This document shows, piece after piece, positions 58,367 through 64,000 of a stretch of 64,000 nt of DNA. The stretch lies in NCBI RefSeq assembly GCF_902364945.1, contig NZ_CABJFS010000009.1, forward strand, positions 32,306 to 96,305. Direction: 5' to 3'. Under the pieces are notes generated by a model, which saw nothing but the letters and a program-made list of their open reading frames with translations, was not told the DNA's origin and searched no databases. Made by a program: the position numbers and the translations under genes. Position 1 is the stretch's first letter; every line of letters starts with the position of its first letter. Source of the stretch: Collinsella aerofaciens. Its GTDB lineage: Bacteria > Actinomycetota > Coriobacteriia > Coriobacteriales > Coriobacteriaceae.

Positions 58367-59887
58367 GTGGCCCAAGAGACGTTTAGCGATCGCCTGCGAC
58401 AGGCTATGTCCGATCGCGACGTTCGCCAGTCGGACGTGATCCGCGCATCGGAGATGCTCGGCAAAAAACTCGGCAAGAGTCAGATGAGCCAATATGTGAG
58501 CGGCAAGACGATCCCGCGGCGTGATGTGGCAGAGCTGCTCGCCCGTATTTTGGAGGTCGATGTTACCTGGCTGCTCGCCGGTGACGCCGATCAAGGCGAG
58601 ACATCATCGCCCCGCAACGTTTCCAAGCCCGAACTCAATCCCTCAGCCCAAATTGCAAGGAGCGTCCCCATGCGTACTTTTTCTAAATCCACCAAACTCG
58701 ACAACGTCCTCTACGACGTCCGCGGCCCCGTCGTCGATGAAGCCGCCCGTATGGAGGACGAAGGCGAGCGCATCCTCAAGCTCAACATCGGCAACCCTGC
58801 GCCCTTTGGTTTTCGCACGCCCGATGAGGTCATTAAGGATATGCGCCAGCAGCTGCCCGACTGCGAAGGCTATTCCAACTCGCGCGGACTGTTCTCCGCG
58901 CGCAAGGCGATCATGCAGTACTCGCAGATCAAGGGCCTGCCCAATGTTCAGATGGAGCACATCTACACGGGCAACGGCGTGTCCGAACTCATTCAGCTTT
59001 CGATGAACGCACTGCTCGACAATGGCGACGAGATTCTGATCCCCAGCCCCGACTATCCGCTCTGGACGGCGTGCGCAACCCTTGCCGGCGGTCATCCCGT
59101 TCACTATCTGTGTGATGAGCAAGCGGATTGGTATCCCGATCTGGAGGATATGGAGTCCAAGATCACGAGCGCGACCAAGGCCCTCGTCATTATCAACCCC
59201 AACAACCCCACGGGTTCCGTCTATCCGCGCGAGGTGCTCGAGGGTATCGTCGAGGTTGCACGCAGGCATCAGCTGATGATCTTTGCTGATGAGATCTACG
59301 ACCGCCTGTGCATGGACGGCTACGAGCACGTCTCGATTGCCTCGCTCGCTCCCGACCTGCCCTGCGTCACCTTTAGCGGCCTTTCCAAGTCGCACATGAT
59401 TGCGGGCTATCGTATTGGCTGGATGGTGCTTTCGGGCAACCAGCGCTGCATGAGCGACTTTATTATGGGCATCAACATGCTCTCGAACATGCGCCTGTGC
59501 TCCAACGTGCCGGCTCAGTCAATCGTCCAGACGGCACTCGGTGGACACCAGTCCGTCAACGACTACATCCGTCCCGGCGGCCGTGTCTACGAGCAGCGCA
59601 ACTTTGTGTATGAGGCGCTCAACAAGATTGACGGCATCTCGGTGGTCAAGCCGCGTGCGGCGTTCTATATCTTCCCCAAGATGGATGTCAAGAAATTCAA
59701 CATCACCGATGACGAGCAGTTTGCCCTTGACCTGCTACACGAGAAGAAGATCCTGATCACCCGCGGCGGCGGCTTTAACTGGGCCGAGCCCGACCACTTC
59801 CGCATCGTGTACCTGCCGCGCATGGAAGTGCTCAAGGAGTCCCTCGAAGACTTGGCTGACTTCTTCGATCACTATCGCCAGTCGTAG
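58367..59887 (+). CDS. XRE helix-turn-helix / class I aminotransferase fusion
   Basis: A 506-residue protein. An XRE domain at about 3-70 (FSDRLRQAMSDRDVRQSDVIRAS, SKGTIPRRD-like segment KTIPRRDVAELLARI) and a Pro/Ser linker precede an AlaA-like PLP aminotransferase starting near residue 102. Aminotransferase motifs: GYSNSRGLFSAR, NPNNPTGSVYP, FADEIYDRL and the PLP lysine in FSGLSKSHMIAGYRIGW. GTG 58367 follows AAGGAGG. An internal ATG at 58671 follows its own AAGGAG and would yield the aminotransferase alone (405 residues). The enzyme may sense its substrate or PLP and control its own promoter. Confidence 0.85.
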   Translation: MAQETFSDRLRQAMSDRDVRQSDVIRASEMLGKKLGKSQMSQYVSGKTIPRRDVAELLARILEVDVTWLLAGDADQGETSSPRNVSKPELNPSAQIARSVPMRTFSKSTKLDNVLYDVRGPVVDEAARMEDEGERILKLNIGNPAPFGFRTPDEVIKDMRQQLPDCEGYSNSRGLFSARKAIMQYSQIKGLPNVQMEHIYTGNGVSELIQLSMNALLDNGDEILIPSPDYPLWTACATLAGGHPVHYLCDEQADWYPDLEDMESKITSATKALVIINPNNPTGSVYPREVLEGIVEVARRHQLMIFADEIYDRLCMDGYEHVSIASLAPDLPCVTFSGLSKSHMIAGYRIGWMVLSGNQRCMSDFIMGINMLSNMRLCSNVPAQSIVQTALGGHQSVNDYIRPGGRVYEQRNFVYEALNKIDGISVVKPRAAFYIFPKMDVKKFNITDDEQFALDLLHEKKILITRGGGFNWAEPDHFRIVYLPRMEVLKESLEDLADFFDHYRQS

Positions 59888-59947
59888 GGGATTAGATATG
59901 TGCCGCCGCGAGAACTGAAGCGTCGCAGGATAGGCAAACGACAGCGA

Positions 59948-60047
59948 GCGAGCCGCATTTGCGCCAAGGTGACGTGAAGCGAAAGGGCGCTGACCTTTTG
60001 GTCGCGCCCTTGAAGCTGAACGTCAGATTGGTGTGAATGCGGCTCGC
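59948..60047. repeat. 100-bp imperfect palindrome between aminotransferase and deformylase 2
   Basis: GCGAGCCGCATT (59948-59959) and its exact inverse (60036-60047) bound a long hairpin with a CCAA/TTGG pair and a GTGACGT/ACGTCAG pair inside. The central stem-loop AAGGGCGC-T-GACC-TTTT-GGTC-GCGCCCTT may end transcription from either side. Confidence 0.65.
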
Positions 60048-60061
60048 GCAGCGTCAAGCGG

Positions 60062-60085
60062 TCCGCCGTTCGGTAGAACGGCGGA
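60062..60085. repeat. CGTTCTACCGAACG-type hairpin at deformylase 2 stop
   Basis: TCCGCCGTT and AACGGCGGA flank a CGGTAG loop just after the deformylase 2 gene. The reverse complement of this element and about 25 flanking bases recur after the RGG gene (63186-63231), and its core is present between the flavodoxin and ArsC genes (34105-34118). Confidence 0.65.
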
Positions 60086-60086
60086 A

Positions 60087-60497
60087 CTATACAACGATTC
60101 CGCAACAGTGGTCGATTTCGTGTTGGATGATCTCGGCGGTGTAGCCCGAGAAGTTCTTGATGCGGTGGACGAAGTTCTCGTCCAAATACTCCACCTTAAT
60201 GCGACGGTAGCGGGTACAGGGGCGCTCGCCGATCAACGAGAGGCATCCTTCGCTCGTCTGATAGGCATTGACCTGCTCAAGAATTTGAGGGTTGTACATC
60301 AGCAGCGCCCTGTTGCCGTCCTTTACGCAGATGATGCGTTTGCGCACGCCGATCATGTTGGCGGCGAGGCCAACGCACTCGTGCTCATGCTCGAGGAGCG
60401 TATCCAGGAGGTCCTGCCCGGTCGCGGCATCATCGGGCCCTGCGTCTTCGGAGGGCAGGCGCAAAAAGAACTCGGATTTCATGATGGGCTTAATCAT
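60087..60497 (-). CDS. peptide deformylase-like protein 2 (motif 1 Gln replaced)
   Basis: Deformylase of 136 residues. Motif 2 SEGCLS and motif 3 QHEIDH are intact, so metal ligands and catalytic Glu are present. Motif 1 reads GLAANMIG, with Met where the Gln of G-x-G-x-A-A-x-Q is expected; this variant is known in the short deformylase-like group of Firmicutes. GAGGAG precedes ATG 60497 and TATTAT (60536-60541, minus strand) is a likely -10 box. Confidence 0.85.
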   Translation of the reverse strand: MIKPIMKSEFFLRLPSEDAGPDDAATGQDLLDTLLEHEHECVGLAANMIGVRKRIICVKDGNRALLMYNPQILEQVNAYQTSEGCLSLIGERPCTRYRRIKVEYLDENFVHRIKNFSGYTAEIIQHEIDHCCGIVV

Positions 60498-60568
60498 GGC
60501 GGGCTCCTCATGTCTCATGCTTTCGTGGACTTTTGATAATAGCGCGGAAGGAAAGCTGTGCGTCCGCG

Positions 60569-60574
60569 TTACAA
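60569..60574 (+). promoter_or_regulatory. -10 box TACAAT of MFS gene
   Basis: TACAAT reads toward the MFS gene and leaves a leader of about 120 bases before ATG 60697. Confidence 0.4.
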
Positions 60575-60767
60575 TCTTTCGACGTTGGACCATGTTGCCA
60601 AACTCGTCGCGTGCGGCGTCTGGCGTAAGTCTAGGGCTCATCCTCGCCCTGGACTGTTCCTCTGGGGCGATACGACTGTCGTTCCAAGAGGAAGGAAATG
60701 CAAGGGGAGCAAATCTCAGCAACAAGTTAGGGCAACGCCATCGGGCACTTCGGCGTTTCTCATCGTT

Positions 60768-62117
60768 ATGTATATCGCAGCCTTTGTTGCCGCGTTTAAC
60801 GAGAACATCATTAACGTGGCGCTGCACGACATTATGGCGGCCTTTTCGGTGAGTGCCACCACGGCGCAGTGGCTTGTTTCGGGCTACATGATCGTGACGT
60901 CGATCTTTACGGCCATCATGGCCTTTCTGTCTGGTTGTTTTTCGACGCGTAAGCTGCTGTTTTTCGCATGTGGATGCCTGGTCGCCGGAGAAGTCCTGTG
61001 CTTGGTCGCCCCAACGTTTACCGTCTTGCTGCCAAGTCGCATTTTGCAGGCTGCGGGATCGGGCATCTTGTTTCCGCTCATGATGAACGTGGTGCTGTCT
61101 TGCGCCCCGCGTGAGAAGCTCGGTCTGTACCTGAGTCTGGGCGGTGCCTGCATTACGCTAGGGCCGGCGTTTGGACCCGTGATCAGCGGTCTTATGTGCA
61201 CGTTGTTTGGCTGGAGAGCGGTGTTCGTAGTGCCGTTGGTGGGCGGCATTGCGGTCGCTGCGGCGGGCGTAAAGCTTGTTCAGAATGTCGGAGAGCGCTC
61301 GAACACCACGCTTGATATTCTGTCGGTTGTTTTGCTCGCTGCCGGCATTACGGCATTTGTGTATTCCGTAGGCGAGTTCTCGACCAATCTGATTTCCGGC
61401 ATCGGGACGCTTTTCGCCGCCCTTGTGCTGCTCAGCTTGTTTGCGGCCCGTCAGCTCAAGCTCGAGCATCCGGTGCTTAACGTGCGTCCCATGGCGAGCG
61501 TTCGTTTTTGGCCTGCGTGCCTGCTTGTGGTGGTGTCGATGATGACAACGTTCTCGATGAGTGTTTTGTTGCCGCTCTATTTTGAGGGCGCATACGGCAT
61601 GACCGCACTTGTTGCGGGCTTGCTCATTTTGCCGACGATTGCCTGCAATGCCGTGACCTCGATTGTAGGCGGGCGCGTGATGGATGCCCGTGGCGCATGG
61701 CCGCTGCTGCCGGTCGGTTTTGCCCTGATTGCCGTGGGACAGACTGCGATCTCGATGACCGCGGCGACCATGAACATCGGCGTTGTCGCGGCACTGACCG
61801 TTGTAGTGTATGCCGGCGTCGGTTTGGTGCTGAGCCCCTCGCAAACGGCCGGATTGGAGACGCTACCCGCTGCCGAGCATCCTCACGGAACGGCATTGCT
61901 CAACACGTGGAACATGATTGCCGCGTCGTTTGGCCCGTCGCTGTTTATCGACCTGCTTTCGAGTTCTGCAGCGGCTGCCGGTGCCGCCGGCGTCGCGACG
62001 GACGTTGCCCAGGCGATTGGATTTGCGGCTGCCGTGCGCGTGGCGGCTGTGATTGCCGTTGTCGGGTTCGCGGTGTCGGTTGTGTACGCTCGCCGCGAGT
62101 CGTACATGTCGCATTAA
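60768..62117 (+). CDS. MFS drug-exporter-like protein (DHA2), start disrupted
   Basis: Exporter of the EmrB/QacA type with about 14 helices; NIINVALHDIM, ATTAQWLVSGYMI and PSRILQAAGSGILFPL are family blocks. The best start signal, AGGAAGGAA before ATG 60697, encodes MQGEQISATS and then TAG, one base out of phase with the transporter. Removing one base near 60724 would join it smoothly to the helix 1 region. In the transporter frame the first ATG is 60768, inside helix 1; the frame stays open upstream to before 60558 but codes for nothing MFS-like. Either a recent frameshift or an unusual start. Confidence 0.75.
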   Translation: MYIAAFVAAFNENIINVALHDIMAAFSVSATTAQWLVSGYMIVTSIFTAIMAFLSGCFSTRKLLFFACGCLVAGEVLCLVAPTFTVLLPSRILQAAGSGILFPLMMNVVLSCAPREKLGLYLSLGGACITLGPAFGPVISGLMCTLFGWRAVFVVPLVGGIAVAAAGVKLVQNVGERSNTTLDILSVVLLAAGITAFVYSVGEFSTNLISGIGTLFAALVLLSLFAARQLKLEHPVLNVRPMASVRFWPACLLVVVSMMTTFSMSVLLPLYFEGAYGMTALVAGLLILPTIACNAVTSIVGGRVMDARGAWPLLPVGFALIAVGQTAISMTAATMNIGVVAALTVVVYAGVGLVLSPSQTAGLETLPAAEHPHGTALLNTWNMIAASFGPSLFIDLLSSSAAAAGAAGVATDVAQAIGFAAAVRVAAVIAVVGFAVSVVYARRESYMSH

Positions 62118-62269
62118 TGTGTGCACATAGATTCTGCAGCTAGATTGGATGGCGACACCATAAACTAATTGACGTTTTGCCGAGAGGCATGAATGTTTAA
62201 AGCGCAAAGAGTGCGCGACGGGCCCCGCGAATGGGGCGATGATGCCCGAGAGGGCCAAGAAGGAGTCTC

Positions 62270-63181
62270 ATGTCCGAGAACGAAGAGATCATGAACGAGA
62301 CCGAGAACGAGACCATGGCTGCCGAGGTTGAGGCAGTCGAGACCGTGGAGACCGAAGTTGCCGAGGTTGAGGCTGCTGACGAGGTTTCCGCCGAGGAGGA
62401 GGCCGAGGTTGTCGAGGCCGCCGTTGATTACGATGACGAAGAGCTGATGGACAAGATGCAGAAGGCCGCCCGCCTGCTGCGTAGCCGTCGCTTTGCTATT
62501 TCCAAGGAGGAGGAGGCCAAGGCCGAGCGTATGGCGAACATCGAGCGCGCCATCAAGCTGCTTGACCTCAAGCCCAAGATGGAGCAGAAGGAGATGTCCG
62601 ACCTGCTGGGCATGCGCCTTCGTGAGCTCGATGGCCTGATGGCCGAGGCCGAGGCTGCCGATCTGGTCGGCCGCATCGACGACGCCGAGGGCGATATGCG
62701 CAAGATCGTCGTCTTCGCTGCCGAGGATGCCGCCGAGGGCCTGGTCGAGCTTGCCAACAAGAAGGAGAAGCTCCTGCCCGAGCTTTCTTACGAGGAGGCC
62801 ACCGAGTTGATGGCCGCTCTCGATAAGGTTATCGCTCCGCTCGTCGCCATGGGCCTGGACGAGGACCGCGGTCCTCGCGGTGGCCGTGACGATCGCGGTG
62901 GCCGTGGCGGCGACCGTGGTGGCCGCGGTGGCTTTGGCGATCGCGGTGGCCGCGGCGGTGACCGTGGCGGTCGCGGTGGCGATCGTGGCGGCCGTGGCGG
63001 CTTTGGTGACCGTGGCGGCGACCGTGGCGGTCGCGGCGGCTTTGGCGGCAACCGTGGTGGCTATGGCGACCGCGGTGGCAACCGTGGCGGCTTCGGCGGC
63101 AACCGTGGTAACGACCGCGGCGGTCGCGGCGGCGATCGCGGCGGCCGCAACGGTGGCGGCTTCCGCGGCAACCGTTTCTAG
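62270..63181 (+). CDS. acidic protein with C-terminal RGG repeats
   Basis: A 303-residue protein in three parts. Residues 1-55 are very Glu-rich. About 57-190 are helical with a winged-helix-like feel (MDKMQKAARLLRSRRFAISK ... MSDLLGMRLRELDGLMAEAEAADLVGRI). About 195-303 is a disordered Gly/Arg/Asp/Phe region with 20 RGG triplets, mostly in DRGG-RGG and GFGDRGG units. RGG tails bind RNA and drive condensation in eukaryotic proteins and some bacterial RNA helicases, but no helicase is present here. GAAGGAG precedes the ATG. The leader has two short GC hairpins. Confidence 0.75.
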   Translation: MSENEEIMNETENETMAAEVEAVETVETEVAEVEAADEVSAEEEAEVVEAAVDYDDEELMDKMQKAARLLRSRRFAISKEEEAKAERMANIERAIKLLDLKPKMEQKEMSDLLGMRLRELDGLMAEAEAADLVGRIDDAEGDMRKIVVFAAEDAAEGLVELANKKEKLLPELSYEEATELMAALDKVIAPLVAMGLDEDRGPRGGRDDRGGRGGDRGGRGGFGDRGGRGGDRGGRGGDRGGRGGFGDRGGDRGGRGGFGGNRGGYGDRGGNRGGFGGNRGNDRGGRGGDRGGRNGGGFRGNRF

Positions 63182-63185
63182 GTTA

Positions 63186-63213
63186 GTTACGCCGTTCTAC
63201 CGAACGGCGTAAC
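63186..63213. repeat. CGTTCTACCGAACG-type hairpin after RGG gene
   Basis: GTTACGCCGTT and AACGGCGTAAC form a perfect 11-bp stem with loop CTACCG, 4 bases after the RGG stop. The following GACGCTGCGCG block is shared with the copy near 60050. Confidence 0.7.
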
Positions 63214-63255
63214 AGCTCGACGCTGCGCGCCCACCAGAGCGACAACTTGTCATTC

Positions 63256-63298
63256 AAAGAGGACGGCATGACCAGAAGGTCTATGCCGTCCTCTTTTC
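63256..63298 (+). terminator. intrinsic terminator after RGG gene
   Basis: AAAGAGGACGGCAT (63256-63269) pairs with its exact inverse (63283-63296), and TTTT is part of the end. Confidence 0.88.
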
Positions 63299-63389
63299 AT
63301 GCCAATTTGTTCGCTCTGGCGGGCGCTCGCTGTCGTTGCCAAAACATCGGCATTCTCTCTGTTGCCAGAAGGTGGTCGTTGGGTGTTCC

Positions 63390-64000
63390 TATAGTTTTGT
63401 CAACCGTCGGGGCTACTCCCGGTAGGGCACCCGGTCGCGCATCACGGCGTATATCGCCCTGAGCCGCTTCCTCGCGACGGCCTTGAGCGCCCGCCCGTGC
63501 CCCATGCCCCGCGCCCTGCAGGCCCGGCAGTACTCGCCGTAGCGCCCCGACGACCTCACCAGGCTGTTGCACGAGAAGATCAGCAGGGACTTGAGCCTCG
63601 CGTCGCCCCGCCTGGACGCCCTGACCGACCTCACCGACGTGCCGGAGCCCCTCACCCTCGGGGCTATGCCGCGGTACGAGGCCAGGTGGTCGTGGTCCGG
63701 GAACCTCGCGATGTCGACCGACACCGCGAGCTGCGCCGCGGTCCTCGGGCCGATGCCGGGCACGGTGAGCAGGCACGCGTAGGTCTCGTCGCCCTCGAGC
63801 AGCGCCGCCGTCTCGGCCTCGAGGGCCCCGGCCTCGTCGAGGGCCTCCGATATCCGGGCGGCCAGGAACCTGACCTGCCTGTTCTCGGCCTCGACGAGCG
63901 CCGGCGGGGGCGCGGTGGAGGCGGCCGCGGCCTCCCCGGCGGCCTCGGCCCGCGGGCCCCCGGCCCCGGAGCGGGCGATCCCCCACGCCCCGCCGAACCC
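63390..64000 (-). mobile_element. IS110-family element, cut by window edge
   Basis: GC-rich block containing the transposase C-terminus. The outer end after the stop, near GTTGACAAAACTATAGGAACACCC, is an estimate; IS110 elements lack clear terminal repeats, so the boundary is uncertain. Confidence 0.55.
63413..64000 (-). CDS. IS110/IS116/IS902 transposase, C-terminal part
   Basis: The frame is open to the right edge, so the N-terminal DEDD/RuvC-like domain lies outside. The visible 195 residues include a coiled linker (RQVRFLAARISEALDEAG) and the Transposase_20 domain: LTVPGIGPRTAAQLAVSVDIARF, HLASYRGIAPRVRGSGTSVR, and the late ALKAVARKRLRAIYAVMRD. The conserved Ser nucleophile region of this family is in GSGTS. 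Codon third positions are almost all G/C, more extreme than the host genes, pointing to foreign origin. Confidence 0.88.
   Translation of the reverse strand, partial: GFGGAWGIARSGAGGPRAEAAGEAAAASTAPPPALVEAENRQVRFLAARISEALDEAGALEAETAALLEGDETYACLLTVPGIGPRTAAQLAVSVDIARFPDHDHLASYRGIAPRVRGSGTSVRSVRASRRGDARLKSLLIFSCNSLVRSSGRYGEYCRACRARGMGHGRALKAVARKRLRAIYAVMRDRVPYRE

Noticed and set aside
60558..60767. N-terminal extension of the MFS protein from 60558
   Set aside because: The added residues show no helix or MFS similarity and begin at or before the TACAAT promoter.
62880..63180. Regular short DNA repeats, possible CRISPR or minisatellite
   Set aside because: The repeats follow codons for Arg-Gly-Gly and Asp in the RGG protein; there are no constant repeats separated by unique spacers.

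Overview
The window looks like chromosomal DNA from a gut coriobacterium, most likely Collinsella or a close relative. This is an inference, made without a database search. It rests on the high GC, the actinobacterial-type -10 boxes, a bile salt hydrolase, cell-wall proteins with an LAXTG-type sortase signal, and a backbone of small operons on both strands. No rRNA, tRNA, prophage or CRISPR array was recognised.

Layout. 1-6.5 kb: a partial tRNA-dihydrouridine synthase, a glutaredoxin, an XRE/zinc-ribbon/TipAS regulator, trmO, a pseudogene tail of a MalY-type enzyme, and a lipoprotein solute-binding protein overlapping a hybrid histidine kinase. 6.5-18 kb: a flavin/PLP-type oxidase, a second hybrid kinase with its solute-binding domains fused on, an ion channel, a LOG-type protein, a ClC channel, a GntR-ABC operon, prfC, a VUT-family transporter with a structured leader, and an SDR. 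18-34.7 kb: ung, DMT/LysR and MATE transporters, RNA methyltransferases (rlmA-like, rsmJ-like, trmL), a TetM-like GTPase, an AAA ATPase, a UvrA paralogue, a CobW GTPase, an ArsC-like protein and a flavodoxin-fold reductase. 34.8-35.7 kb: a visibly AT-richer scar with a transposase remnant. 35.7-40 kb: two large GGDEF proteins, one cut from its EAL domain by an in-frame TAG. 41-48 kb: patatin, a TPP-riboswitch thiM/thiE operon, a HAD phosphatase, a LysR/methionine-synthase pair and a uracil-type permease. 48-54 kb: two tandem paralogous surface proteins beside a purine-type permease. 54-64 kb: two unusual peptide deformylases, bile salt hydrolase, a second DMT/LysR pair, an HTH-aminotransferase fusion, an MFS exporter with an apparent frameshift, an RGG-rich protein and an IS110-family transposase cut by the window edge.

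Themes. Much of the content is translation and RNA modification (Dus, TrmO, PrfC, RlmA, RsmJ, TrmL, deformylases), small-molecule transport with adjacent regulators, and signalling. Intergenic space is rich in palindromic repeats of at least four kinds, several placed exactly at stop codons. A (T/G)ACAAT -10 hexamer recurs upstream of many genes. The least explained items are the in-frame stop in the GGDEF-EAL protein, the HTH-aminotransferase with a second internal start and three operators, the tandem surface-protein duplication that carried a piece of the neighbouring permease, the GGGAC-box repeats, and the RGG protein.
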